A stretch of DNA of 64,000 nucleotides from Nesterenkonia lacusekhoensis. GTDB taxonomy: Bacteria; Actinomycetota; Actinomycetes; Actinomycetales; Micrococcaceae. Under the pieces are notes generated by a model. It was not told where the DNA came from and searched no databases. It saw nothing but the letters and a program-made list of their open reading frames with translations. The stretch is taken from positions 806,001 through 870,000 of the forward strand of contig NZ_JAGINX010000001.1 of the NCBI RefSeq assembly GCF_017876395.1. Reading direction: 5' to 3'. Shown here piece after piece: positions 19,331 through 36,332 of the stretch. The translations under genes were made by a program, and so were the position numbers. The first letter of the stretch is position 1. Every line of letters starts with the position of its first letter.

Positions 19331-20638
19331 GTGCAGAGCAATCCCGCGCTGAACGACCAGCGTAACGATCCGAGCTTCGAGAATATCTGGCAGGAGCTGA
19401 AGTGGCGTGGACTGGTCCATGTCTCCACGGATGAGGATGCCTTGGAAGAGGCGCTGGCCGGCGATCCGATCACCTATTACTGCGGCTTCGACCCCACGGC
19501 GGCGTCTCTGCATCTCGGCCATCTGGTCCAGCTGCTGACGATGCGTCGCATCCAGCTGGCCGGCCATCGACCCCTGGGCCTCGTCGGCGGCGCCACCGGG
19601 CTGATCGGGGATCCCCGGCAGACCGGAGAGCGCGTACTCAACACTCCGGAGATCATCTCGGGCTGGGTCGACAGCCTGCAGGACCAGGTCAAGCACTACA
19701 TCTCGTTCGAGGGAGACAACGCCGCCCGCATGGTCAACAACCTCGACTGGTGGCAGGGCGTCGGTGCCCTGGAGATGCTCCGTGACATCGGTAAGTACTT
19801 CCGCGTGGGCACGATGACCAAGAAGGAGATCGTGGCCAAGCGCCTGAACTCCGATGAAGGCATCTCCTACACCGAGTTCAGCTACCAGATCCTGCAGGGC
19901 TACGACTATCTGCAGCTGCATCGCGACTACGGCTGCACTCTGCAGTTCGGCGGTTCGGACCAGTGGGGCAACATCACCTCGGGCACTGAGCTGGTGCGCC
20001 GTGTGGAGAATGACCATGTGCACGCCCTCGGCACCCCGCTGATCACCAACTCTGACGGGACCAAGTTCGGCAAATCCGAGGGCAATGCCATCTGGCTGGA
20101 CTCGCAGCTGTGCTCGCCGTACACCTTCTACCAGTTCTGGCTGAACCAGGCCGATGCCGATGTGATCGACCGGCTGAAGGTCTTCACCTTCCGCAGCCGC
20201 GAGGAGATCGAGTCCGTGGCTGAGGCCGTGCAGAACGAGCCCTTCCGCCGTGAGGCACAGAAGACCCTCGCGTGGGATGTGACGTCGCTGGTCCACGGTG
20301 AGGAGGCCACCCGTAAGGTGATCGCCGCCTCGGAGGCGCTCTTCGGGAAGGGCGAGATCAGTGAGATCGACCGGCCCACCCTGACATCGGTGGCCGCTGA
20401 AGTTCCTTTCGCTGAGGTGCCGGCAGCTGAGGCGACCGCCGTGAAGCTGCTCGTGGCCACGGGGTTGGTGGCCAGCAATGGAGAAGCGCGCCGGGCGATC
20501 AAAGACGGCGGCGCCTCGGTGAACAACCAGAAGGTCCTCGACGGCGAAGCGGTCTTGGATGAGGCCGACTGGCTGCATGGCGAGTACGTGCTGGTGCGCC
20601 GTGGCAAGAAGAAGCTGGCCGTGGCCAAGAGGGTCTGA
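19331..20638 (+). CDS. tyrS: Tyrosyl-tRNA synthetase
   Basis: 435 residues from GTG 19331, which has GGAGAGG about five bases upstream. An in-frame GTG at 19301 sits six bases after TAACGT and could be a leaderless start giving ten more residues. It charges tRNA-Tyr. The class I signatures are SLHLGHL (HIGH type) and KFGKSEG (KMSKS type). GSDQWGNITSG is tyrosine-site sequence and the C-terminal S4 RNA-binding domain (NGEARRAIKDGGASVNNQKV) is complete. It lies between helD and the rrn promoters. Confidence 0.96.
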   Translation: MQSNPALNDQRNDPSFENIWQELKWRGLVHVSTDEDALEEALAGDPITYYCGFDPTAASLHLGHLVQLLTMRRIQLAGHRPLGLVGGATGLIGDPRQTGERVLNTPEIISGWVDSLQDQVKHYISFEGDNAARMVNNLDWWQGVGALEMLRDIGKYFRVGTMTKKEIVAKRLNSDEGISYTEFSYQILQGYDYLQLHRDYGCTLQFGGSDQWGNITSGTELVRRVENDHVHALGTPLITNSDGTKFGKSEGNAIWLDSQLCSPYTFYQFWLNQADADVIDRLKVFTFRSREEIESVAEAVQNEPFRREAQKTLAWDVTSLVHGEEATRKVIAASEALFGKGEISEIDRPTLTSVAAEVPFAEVPAAEATAVKLLVATGLVASNGEARRAIKDGGASVNNQKVLDGEAVLDEADWLHGEYVLVRRGKKKLAVAKRV

Positions 20639-20724
20639 ACTCGACCCTCGAGGACTTCGTCGTCCCAGGTCAGACCGGGTTCTTCGGATGGCAGAGGAGT
20701 GACTGAGGTCACCGCTGATCGGGT

Positions 20725-20753
20725 TTGCGCGGCCCACAGCGATTGTGTAAAGT
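20725..20753 (+). promoter_or_regulatory. rrn promoter P1
   Basis: TTGCGC (20725-20730), a 17-base spacer and TAAAGT (20748-20753) form a plausible sigma-70-type promoter in the rRNA upstream region. It is the weakest of three in series. Confidence 0.5.
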
Positions 20754-20986
20754 ATTCATCCGTGCCCAGGGCGCATGGCTGAGAGGCCAGGCCGATCGGA
20801 AAAGCGAAATGCGGACTGATCAGCTTTCCTGGTACGATTTATCAGCAGTTTTGCTGCGTTTGTTCTTTCTTATAAGATATATATCTGGTCCTGCATGACG
20901 GGATGAACCGGGATTTGATTGTTCTGGTTTCTCTGGTAAGGTTATGCAGCCGGCTGGTTCGGATGAATCACTGCGGAAACGCTGAT

Positions 20987-21015
20987 TTGACGAGCTGGTC
21001 AGGATGGACTAGAGT
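20987..21015 (+). promoter_or_regulatory. rrn promoter P2
   Basis: TTGACG (20987-20992), 17-base spacer, TAGAGT (21010-21015). Hexamers and spacing are close to consensus. Confidence 0.7.
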
Positions 21016-21062
21016 TGTTGATCGCGCTGAAAACGCTGCTGACGCCCTCCGGGGCCACGGAG

Positions 21063-21091
21063 TTGACAGCGTGAGAGACACAAGGTAAGAT
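21063..21091 (+). promoter_or_regulatory. rrn promoter P3, strongest match
   Basis: TTGACA (21063-21068, perfect -35), 17-base spacer, TAAGAT (21086-21091). Transcription would start near 21098, about 260 bases before mature 16S rRNA. Confidence 0.8.
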
Positions 21092-21152
21092 AGTAAAGTT
21101 TCTTCGGAGCGATCCGGAAACGAGAGCTTGTTTCTGGTGGTGCCGAGTGTGC

Positions 21153-21172
21153 TTGTTGCTTGAGAACTCAAT
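21153..21172 (+). promoter_or_regulatory. rrn leader boxA-like antitermination element
   Basis: TTGTTGCTTGAGAACTCAAT matches the leader element usually found before actinobacterial 16S genes (GTTCTTTGAGAACTCAA type), bound by NusB/NusE in known systems. A related TTGTTTGGGAACTGCATAG occurs before 23S near 23198-23216. Confidence 0.65.
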
Positions 21173-21357
21173 AGCGTGCCAAGTTTGTTGATACCAAATT
21201 ATTTATTGTTTGGTTGACATGATCCTACCACCCCCGTGGTGTGGATTGTGTATAGCCATTGATCAACGATCCGGCTTGTGTACTGGTTGTTCGTGAGGGT
21301 CCTGTTTTTCCGGCAGGGCTTGGATGACTGGTGTCTGGTCGGGTTTTTCTCTGTTTT

Positions 21358-26356
<4,999 letters not shown>

Positions 26357-26548
26357 ATCATCATCCCCTTGTTTGTGGGGTGTTGTTTGAGAGCTGTGTG
26401 CTTGCGTCCACTAGGCGGTCCCCTGTCAACAAACCCCGGCACTGTTGTGTGTTGGTGGGTTCAGGGATAGTTGAATAGTGTCACCGTTTGTTGTGACCCG
26501 TTAGGTTTACCCAGCGCCCCGGTTTGGTGGGGTGTTGTGGTTGAGAGG

Positions 26549-26668
26549 GTTACGGCGGTCATAGCGTAGGGGAAACGCCCGGATCCCATTCCGAACCCGG
26601 AAGCTAAGCCCTACAGCGCCGATGGTACTGCACCCGTAAGAGTGTGGGAGAGTAGGTCGCCGCCGAAC
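26549..26668 (+). rRNA. rrf: 5S ribosomal RNA
   Basis: About 120 bases, GTTACGGCGGTCATAGCG to GGTCGCCGCCGAAC, with the conserved CCCATTCCGAACCCGGAAG. The two ends pair (GGCGG with CCGCC). It follows 23S after a 190-base spacer rich in GTGTTG motifs. Confidence 0.96.
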
Positions 26669-26679
26669 ACACATTAGAT

Positions 26680-26729
26680 ACGAGAGCCGAGTCAGAGGAT
26701 CAATGGAGATTCTCAGACTCGGCTCTCGT
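26680..26729 (+). terminator. rrn operon terminator hairpin
   Basis: ACGAGAGCCGAGTC and GACTCGGCTCTCGT form a perfect 14-bp stem with a 22-base loop, starting 11 bases after 5S. There is no long T-run, which is usual for rrn terminators in high-GC bacteria. Confidence 0.85.
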
Positions 26730-26732
26730 CAG

Positions 26733-26760
26733 TTAACAGGACGCCCATCCGGGGTATCCT
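26733..26760 (+). promoter_or_regulatory. Candidate promoter for the 26800 gene cluster
   Basis: TTAACA (26733-26738), a 16-base spacer and TATCCT (26755-26760) lie just after the rrn terminator and 40 bases before the TPR-like gene. Judged by hexamer match only. Confidence 0.45.
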
Positions 26761-26799
26761 GAGAAGCGTTCCGTCACCAGAAGGAGAACGTAGAGACCC

Positions 26800-27780
26800 A
26801 TGGCTGCTCAGCCACCTCGTCAGCGCCGCCCACAGGGGCGCGGCCGTCCCCAGAACCCCGCACGCCCGCCGCGGTCCTCCCAGCCGCGGGCTGAGCGGGA
26901 GCGTCCGGCACACAATCCCAGAGATCTGCGCCGCGCCAACAGCGAGGACCGTCAGAAGTCCCCGGAGATCGACGAGGACGTGACCGGCAAAGAGCTGGAT
27001 CGCGACGCGGCGTCGCAGCTGACCAGCCTCACCGATACCAACCGCAAATGGGTGTCCAAGCACCTGGTGATGGCAGGGCGACTGGTGGACATCGAGCCGC
27101 AGCTGGCCTTCGAACATGCTCTGGCGGCGTCCCGGCGAGGCGGACGGCTCGGCGTCGTGCGTGAAGCTGTGGGCCTGACCGCCTACGCGGCCGGTGACTA
27201 TTCTGAAGCCCTGCGTGAGCTGCGGACCTACCGCCGCATCACCGGAGACCAGACGCACCTTCCGGTCCAGGCCGACTGCGAACGCGGCCTGGGACGTCCC
27301 CAGAAGGCCATCGAACTCGCTGCCTCTCCTGAGGCGCAGAAGCTCAGCGGGGCAGTGCGCGCGGAACTGGCGATGGTCGTCTCCGGGGCGCACCAGGACC
27401 TCGGTGACATCGATTCGTCCCTTCGCGCGCTGGAGATCCCCGAACTCAACATCAATCGGGCGTTCAGCTTCTCGCCGCGTCTGTTCAGCGCCTATGCCGA
27501 AGCGCTCAGAGCTGTGGGACGTGACGAGGAGGCCCAGAAGTGGGCGCGTCAGAGCCATGTGGCGGAGAAGGCGCTGGGCGTCGGTGCCTTCGAAGATCCG
27601 GACATCATGGACTTCGACGACGAGCCGGCGGAAGTGCCGACGGTCAAGGAACTTCTGGGCAAAGGCCCCGTCAGCTCGGGTGAGGACGCATCTGCTCCCA
27701 CTGCGGAGTCCGCCGCGTCTGCCGTTGAGGCAGCGCCGGACGCCGAGGACGCAGCGGACGAGCAGCCCCGGGAGAGCTGA
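26800..27780 (+). CDS. TPR-like protein of the tlyA/recN cluster, unknown function
   Basis: 326 residues. The N-terminal 60 residues are Pro/Arg/Gln-rich and likely disordered. The middle (about 65-265) has helical repeats of TPR type, such as RLGVVREAVGLTAYAAGDYSEALRELRTYRRITGD and GLGRPQKAIELAASPEAQKL. The tail is acidic and Ala-rich. A similar protein is usual upstream of HAD phosphatase and tlyA in Micrococcaceae, so the gene belongs to this core cluster; its role is not known. The AAGGAG at 26781 is 13 bases from the ATG, longer than normal. The stop overlaps the next start by one base. Confidence 0.85.
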   Translation: MAAQPPRQRRPQGRGRPQNPARPPRSSQPRAERERPAHNPRDLRRANSEDRQKSPEIDEDVTGKELDRDAASQLTSLTDTNRKWVSKHLVMAGRLVDIEPQLAFEHALAASRRGGRLGVVREAVGLTAYAAGDYSEALRELRTYRRITGDQTHLPVQADCERGLGRPQKAIELAASPEAQKLSGAVRAELAMVVSGAHQDLGDIDSSLRALEIPELNINRAFSFSPRLFSAYAEALRAVGRDEEAQKWARQSHVAEKALGVGAFEDPDIMDFDDEPAEVPTVKELLGKGPVSSGEDASAPTAESAASAVEAAPDAEDAADEQPRES

Positions 27781-28589
27781 TGTCCGGTGCCCTGATGGAT
27801 GCCCATGACGGTGTGCTCTTCGACCTCGACGGGGTCCTCTATGCCGGAGCCGGTGCGGTCCCCGGCGCAGTCGAGGCGGTCAGTGCTCTCAAAGATCGAG
27901 GACTGCGGTGCGCCTTCGTCACCAATAATGCCTCCCGCTCGGCTGAACAGGTCGCGGCGCACCTGACGGAGCTGGGCATCCCAGCGCAGCCCCACGAGGT
28001 CTATGGGTCCGCGCCTGCGGGCGTCCGTCTCATGGCCGAACACGTTCCTGCCGGTTCCACAGTGCTGGTCACCGGCAGTTCCTACCTGCGCGGACTGGTC
28101 CAGGACGCGGGCTTCACTGTGGTGGAGGATGCGTCGCAGGGCCCGACGGCGGTCATCCAGGGCTTCGACCCGACGGTGGGATGGGAAGATCTGGCCCAGG
28201 CCGCCTACGCGATCAACGACGGCGCGGCCTGGTTCGCCACCAACGTGGACCTGAGCATCCCCCGGGCGGAAGGCATCGCGCCCGGCAACGGCGCGCTGGC
28301 CGCAGCCATCAGCTGTGCCACGGGACAGCAGCCCCAGGCCGCGGGGAAACCTGAGCCGGTGCTCTTCCAGCAGGCGGCAACCGGTCTCGAGCTCTCCGCG
28401 CCGCTGGTGGTGGGCGACCGCCTGGACACGGACATCCTCGGCGGCAATCGCGCCGCGTTCACGACCGCTCTGGTGCTGACCGGCATCGATTCGCGCGACA
28501 CTGCGGCTGAGGCCGCGGCGGATTCTCAGCCTCGCTGGATCCTCCGGACCCTGCAAGACCTGTTCTCCGGGGAGCACCGATCGCTGTGA
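27780..28589 (+). CDS. HAD-superfamily phosphatase, subfamily IIA (NagD-like)
   Basis: 269 residues. HAD motif I is GVLFDLDGVLYAG, with the nucleophile Asp first, and motif II is FVTNNASRSAEQV. The C2 cap lies in the middle, then GKPEPVLFQQA (motif III Lys) and VVGDRLDTDILGGNRAAF (motif IV). Such enzymes act on small phosphate esters, including 4-nitrophenyl phosphate, glycerol phosphate or phosphoglycolate; the true substrate is open. The start overlaps the preceding stop by one base and the next gene overlaps by four, showing a tight operon. Confidence 0.92.
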   Translation: MSGALMDAHDGVLFDLDGVLYAGAGAVPGAVEAVSALKDRGLRCAFVTNNASRSAEQVAAHLTELGIPAQPHEVYGSAPAGVRLMAEHVPAGSTVLVTGSSYLRGLVQDAGFTVVEDASQGPTAVIQGFDPTVGWEDLAQAAYAINDGAAWFATNVDLSIPRAEGIAPGNGALAAAISCATGQQPQAAGKPEPVLFQQAATGLELSAPLVVGDRLDTDILGGNRAAFTTALVLTGIDSRDTAAEAAADSQPRWILRTLQDLFSGEHRSL

Positions 28590-28777
28590 CGGAACAACGG
28601 ACGGGACAGGAGACGGCTCAGGAGCAGGAGTCGGTCCAAGGTCAGGAAACGGCTCAGGAGCCTGTGCAGGCCGAATCGCAGCAGATGAGTCTGCAGACGC
28701 TGGAGACACACATCCAGGAGGCCGAAGAGCTGCACCGCAGCCTCACTCGCCGCCTGGACGAGACCAGCCGGGACTGA
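28586..28777 (+). CDS. Small Gln/Glu-rich hypothetical protein
   Basis: 63 residues from GTG 28586, which overlaps the HAD stop (GTGA). The first half is repetitive (GQETAQEQESVQGQETAQEPVQ). The second half (LQTLETHIQEAEELHRSLTRRLDE) is a predicted amphipathic helix that could form a coiled coil. Its place between the HAD gene and tlyA, with tight overlaps, supports translation. No known family was recognised. Confidence 0.65.
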   Translation: MTEQRTGQETAQEQESVQGQETAQEPVQAESQQMSLQTLETHIQEAEELHRSLTRRLDETSRD

Positions 28778-28786
28778 GAGGCGGAT

Positions 28787-29602
28787 ATGGAGCGAGTCCG
28801 CCTGGACCGAGCATTGGTCGATCGTGGCCTGGTGGCCACCCGCAGCCGAGCCGCCCAGCTGGTCCGATCCGGAGCGGTCACAGTGGACAGCCAGCGCGTT
28901 GAGCGTCCCGCGCTGAAGATCAGTTCCGAGCAGAGCGTGGCGCTCAGCGAGCAGGACCCCTGGGTCAGCCGCGCCGCCCATAAGCTGCTGGGCGCCTTGG
29001 AGGCCTGCCCCGAGATCTCCGTGACCGGGACCCGCTGCCTCGATGCGGGAGCCTCCACCGGCGGCTTCACTCAGGTGCTGCTCTGGCGTGGAGCGACGCA
29101 GGTGGTCGCCGTCGATGTGGGACATGATCAGCTGGCCGCGCCGCTGCGTGAGGATCCGCGCGTGGAGAATCATGAAGGGCTCAACCTGCGCCACCTGCAG
29201 CCTGGGCAGCTGGGGGAGCCTTTCGACCTCATCGTCGCCGATCTCTCCTTCATCTCCCTGCGCCTGATCGTGCCCGCACTGGCCCGCCAGATCCGCCCCG
29301 GCGGAGACATGCTCATGATGGTCAAGCCCCAGTTCGAGATCGGGCGGCAACGCCTTTCCCGCACGGGTGTGGTCACCAGCCCGCAGCTGCGGCGTGAAGC
29401 GGTCGCCGGCGTCGTCGACTGTGCGCTTCAGGCCGGGCTCACACTGGAGTCTGTGCACCGTTCGGCCCTGGCCGGCCAGGACGGGAACCTCGAGTTCTTC
29501 CTGCATCTGCGTCGGTCCACGGCACAGGATCCGAAGAGTCAGGATGCAGTGTCTGAGGTGGACAGTAAGCTGGGAAGCATCGCGTTCGACGACAAGGAGT
29601 AG
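28787..29602 (+). CDS. tlyA: TlyA-family rRNA 2'-O-methyltransferase
   Basis: 271 residues. An N-terminal S4 RNA-binding domain (RLDRALVDRGLVATRSRAAQLVRSGAVTVD) is followed by an FtsJ-type SAM methyltransferase domain with LDAGASTGGFTQVLL (SAM loop) and LIVADLSFISLRLIVPAL. The family methylates cytidines in 16S and 23S rRNA and is needed for capreomycin sensitivity in mycobacteria. Some members were first called hemolysins. GAGAGG lies before the ATG. Confidence 0.93.
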   Translation: MERVRLDRALVDRGLVATRSRAAQLVRSGAVTVDSQRVERPALKISSEQSVALSEQDPWVSRAAHKLLGALEACPEISVTGTRCLDAGASTGGFTQVLLWRGATQVVAVDVGHDQLAAPLREDPRVENHEGLNLRHLQPGQLGEPFDLIVADLSFISLRLIVPALARQIRPGGDMLMMVKPQFEIGRQRLSRTGVVTSPQLRREAVAGVVDCALQAGLTLESVHRSALAGQDGNLEFFLHLRRSTAQDPKSQDAVSEVDSKLGSIAFDDKE

Positions 29603-29608
29603 GTGCTG

Positions 29609-30558
29609 ATGACGAGGGAAGTGCTGGTGCTGGCCCACACCGGGCGTCACGATGCCGTCGAGGCCGCCGCCGCCGTCGTCACCCGCTTGGCCTCGGCGGG
29701 GCTGACCCCTGTGATGCTGGAGAAGGACATCGACTCGCTGGCCCGCCTGCTGGGCGATGAGTTCCAGAACACGCCGGTGGCCGTGGCCGGGCGCGAAGTT
29801 CCGCTCCAGCGCTGTGAGGTGGGCATGGTCCTGGGCGGGGACGGCTCCATCCTGCGTGCGGCGGACCTGGTCCGTGAGGCGGATCTGCCGCTGATGGGTG
29901 TGAACCTCGGCCACGTCGGCTTCCTCGCCGAGTCCGAGCGCACTGAGCTGGACGCTTCTGTGGGGTGGGTGGTCGAGCAGGACTACACCGTGGAGCGCCG
30001 GATGGCCCTCGACGTCCAGGTCTGGAACGGGGGCGAGCACGTGGGCAGCAGCTGGGCGCTCAACGAGGCCAGCATCGAGAAGCACTCCCGGGAACGGATG
30101 ATCGACCTGGTCATCGAGATCGACGGTCGTCCTGTCTCGGCCTTCGGCTGCGATGGTGTGGTGATGGCGACGCCCACCGGCTCCACCGCCTACGCCTTCT
30201 CGGCCGGCGGGCCTGTGGTCTGGCCCGAGGTCCAGGCTCTGGTCATGGTTCCCATCTCGGCCCATGCGCTCTTCTCCCGGCCTCTGGTGGTGGACCCGGA
30301 TTCCATCATGGCCGTGGAGGTCCTCCAGCGGGAGGATGAACGCGGCGTCCTGTGGTGCGACGGGCGGCGGTCCCTGGAGCTGCCTGCCGGCTCCCGCGTG
30401 GCGGTCACCCGCTCGGAGCGGCCGGTGCTGCTGGCACGAGTCAACCAGACTCCCTTCTCGGAACGGCTGGTGGACAAGTTCAATCTGCCCACCAGCGGTT
30501 GGCGCGGGCCCGTGGACGCCGAGAACCAGGTCTCCCACCCGATGGGGGAGGAGATCCG

Positions 30559-30562
<4 letters not shown>
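29609..30562 (+). CDS. nadK: NAD kinase
   Basis: 317 residues from ATG 29609, which has AAGGAG nine bases ahead; GTG 29603 is an in-frame alternative with poor spacing. It phosphorylates NAD to NADP. The diagnostic GGDGSILRAADL and NLGHVGFLAE are present, followed by the NE/TPTGSTAY motif (LNEASIEKHSRER, TPTGSTAYAFSAGGP). It overlaps recN by four bases. Confidence 0.95.
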
Positions 30563-34016
<3,454 letters not shown>

Positions 34017-34042
34017 GTCGAGCAGATCCGGCGACTGAACCG

Positions 34043-35101
34043 ATGAAGGTGGAGGAGCGCTACCGACGGCTGCGTGCCCAGGTGCCCTCCACCGCCATCG
34101 GAACGGAGATCACCGACTATCTGACCCACCTGCGGATCGAACGGGGCTCCTCGGAGAACACGCTGAGCTCCTACCGCAATGATCTGCTGCGCTACGGGGC
34201 CTTCCTGCTGGAGCAGCAGATCGACGAGCCTCGGCAGATCGAAGAGGCCCTGATCGCCGAGTTCCTGCGCACGGTCAGCACAGGGGAGGACGGCGGATCC
34301 GCCATGGCGGAGCGTTCCCTGGCCCGGATCCTCGCCTCCGTGCGCGGTCTGCACAAGTACTGGGCCCAGGAGGGCCGGACCGGCCATGACCCGGCGGCCC
34401 ACGTCACTGCTCCCAAGCCCACGGAGACTCTGCCCAAGGCGCTCAGCGTCGAGCAGGTCGGGCGTCTGCTCGAGGCCCCCAGCCCCGCCACCTCCCTGGG
34501 GCTGCGCGATCGTGCCCTGTTGGAGTTCCTCTACGCCACCGGAGCCCGCATCACCGAGGCCGTCTCCCTCGATGTAGATGACGTCTACGTCATCTCTCAG
34601 AGAGCGGATGCAGGGGTCCCCGGGCACCCGGAGGCGGAGGAGGACACGGGGGCTTCGGACCAGCTCGTCGTCGTCCGTGTCACCGGGAAGGGAGACAAGC
34701 AGCGCCTGGTGCCGGTGGGCACCTATGCTCAGCAGGCGATCAGCAACTATCTGACCGCCGGGCGGCCGGAGCTGGCCGACGCGGTGGCGAGGTCCTCGGC
34801 GAAGACCCGCCGGGCGCCGTCGCCGGCTCTGTTCCTGAACAAGCTCGGCGGCCGGCTCTCCCGGCAGTCGGCCTGGACCATCCTGCAGCGGCACGCGGAG
34901 GCCGCCGGCATCGAGCAGGAGGTCTCACCCCATACGCTGCGCCACTCCTGCGCCACCCATATGCTCGACGGCGGGGCCGGCATCCGGATGGTCCAGGAGA
35001 TGCTGGGCCACGCCTCGGTCACCACCACGCAGATCTATACCAAGGTCACCGCTGAGGCGCTCCAGGAGCAGTACGCCTCCGCGCATCCCCGCGCCCGCTG
35101 A
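34043..35101 (+). CDS. xerD: Tyrosine recombinase XerD
   Basis: 352 residues. An N-terminal SAM-like DNA-binding domain ([26 protein letters not shown]) precedes the catalytic domain with all active residues: Arg in [10 protein letters not shown], Lys in [35 protein letters not shown] with His and the Tyr nucleophile. It resolves chromosome dimers at dif with XerC. Residues about 185-205 ([22 protein letters not shown]) form an acidic insertion longer than in most XerD proteins. In related genomes parA-scpA follow directly; here 6.5 kb lie in between. Confidence 0.93.
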   Translation: MKVEERYRRLRAQVPSTAIGTEITDYLTHLRIERGSSENTLSSYRNDLLRYGAFLLEQQIDEPRQIEEALIAEFLRTVSTGEDGGSAMAERSLARILASVRGLHKYWAQEGRTGHDPAAHVTAPKPTETLPKALSVEQVGRLLEAPSPATSLGLRDRALLEFLYATGARITEAVSLDVDDVYVISQRADAGVPGHPEAEEDTGASDQLVVVRVTGKGDKQRLVPVGTYAQQAISNYLTAGRPELADAVARSSAKTRRAPSPALFLNKLGGRLSRQSAWTILQRHAEAAGIEQEVSPHTLRHSCATHMLDGGAGIRMVQEMLGHASVTTTQIYTKVTAEALQEQYASAHPRAR

Positions 35102-35108
35102 CCTTCAG

Positions 35109-35186
35109 AGGCGATTCGAGCGGGGTTTGCGCCCTTATGGAGCCCAAATCGGGGTGAAAAGGGCTGAAACCCCGCTCGAATCGCCT
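35109..35186. repeat. Perfect 20-bp inverted repeat between xerD and prpC
   Basis: AGGCGATTCGAGCGGGGTTT (35109-35128) and its exact reverse complement (35167-35186) enclose a 38-base loop holding a second short pair (GCCCTT and AAGGGC). The right arm runs into the prpC stop codon. It lies between convergent genes and could stop both transcripts, but it has no T-run. The length and perfection also fit a small palindromic repeat element. Confidence 0.8.
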
Positions 35187-36321
35187 AGAGGGAGCGTTCC
35201 GCGGGGCCGGAATAGGCGCTCAGCGGACGGATCAGCGAGTTGTCCGCACGCTGTTCACGGATATGGGCTGCCCATCCGGTGATCCGCGAGGCGATGAACA
35301 GAGGCGTGAACATCTCGGTGTCGAAGCCCATCAGGTGATACGTCGGGCCGGCGGGGTAGTCAAGGTTCGGCAGGATGCCCTTGGCCTCGTCCATGGCTGC
35401 CTCCAGGCCGTCGTAGAGGCCCATGAGCTCGTGGCGTCCGTAGTGCTCCACCATGGCGTCCAAGGCTGACTTCATCGTCGGGACACGGGAGTCCCCGTGC
35501 TTATAGACCCTGTGGCCGAAGCCCATGACCTTGCGGCCCTGGCCCAGAGCCTCCTCCATCCAGGCCTTGGCGCGGGCGGCCGCCTGGTCACGCGTCTCCT
35601 CCGGATCGATCCCGATCTCTTCGAAGGTGTGCATCACCGCCTCATTGGCGCCTCCGTGCAGCGGTCCCTTGAGCGCACCGATGGCTGCGGTGACCGCTGA
35701 GTGCAGGTCGGAGAGCGTGGAGGTCACCACGCGTGCGGTGAAGGTGGAGGCGTTGAACGAGTGCTCGGCGTAGAGGACCATCGAGACGCGGAAGGCGTCC
35801 ACCACTTCGTCAGCCGCCTCCTCGCCGAAGGTCATCCACAGGAAGTTCTGCGAATAGTCCAGGTCATCACGCGGGGGCACCACGTCGAGCCCGCGCCGGC
35901 GCCGCTGATCGTAGGCGACCACAGCAGGGAAGGCGGCAAAGAGCTCCTTGGCCTTCCTCAGTTCGGCCTCGGGGGAGGAGTCCCCGGCCTGCGGATGGTT
36001 CGCCCCCAGGACTGAGACCGCCGTGCGTCCCACATCCATGGGATGACAGTCTGTGGGCAGCAGGTCGATGGCCGACTTCACCCGCGGATCCAGCGCCCGG
36101 TGTCTGCGTTCGAAGGCGATGAACTCCTCACGCTCCTCGGCAGAGGGCAGCTCACCGGTCCACAGCAGCAGGGCGACCTCCTCGAAGCTCAGCTCTGCAG
36201 CCAGCTGCTGCACCGGGTAGCCCCGGTAGAGCAGCGAGTTGGTCTCCGGGTTCACCTTGGACACGGCGGTGTGGTCGGCGACCACTCCTGCCAGGCCCTT
36301 ATAGATCGTCTCTTCGCTCAT
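35185..36321 (-). CDS. prpC: 2-Methylcitrate synthase (citrate synthase family)
   Basis: 378 residues from ATG 36321, with GGAGG six bases ahead. It condenses propionyl-CoA with oxaloacetate. Citrate-synthase motifs are visible: LYAEHSFNASTFTARVV, GPLHGGANEAVM (His), GFGHRVYKHGDSR (His/Arg) and the Asp region GFDTEMFTPLF. Gene neighbours prpB and prpD decide for the methylcitrate enzyme over a plain citrate synthase. It is the last gene of the minus-strand prp operon, 11 bases after prpB. Confidence 0.93.
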   Translation of the reverse strand: MSEETIYKGLAGVVADHTAVSKVNPETNSLLYRGYPVQQLAAELSFEEVALLLWTGELPSAEEREEFIAFERRHRALDPRVKSAIDLLPTDCHPMDVGRTAVSVLGANHPQAGDSSPEAELRKAKELFAAFPAVVAYDQRRRRGLDVVPPRDDLDYSQNFLWMTFGEEAADEVVDAFRVSMVLYAEHSFNASTFTARVVTSTLSDLHSAVTAAIGALKGPLHGGANEAVMHTFEEIGIDPEETRDQAAARAKAWMEEALGQGRKVMGFGHRVYKHGDSRVPTMKSALDAMVEHYGRHELMGLYDGLEAAMDEAKGILPNLDYPAGPTYHLMGFDTEMFTPLFIASRITGWAAHIREQRADNSLIRPLSAYSGPAERSL

Positions 36322-36332
36322 CACTGACCTCC

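Noticed and set aside
20765-20835. GGCTGAGAGGCC resembling part of a TPP riboswitch
   Set aside because: The other conserved parts and a downstream gene are missing; it lies in the rRNA upstream region.
28526-30538. 670-codon open frame on the minus strand
   Set aside because: Antisense to tlyA and nadK, which have clear motifs and tight gene overlaps; low-complexity shadow translation.
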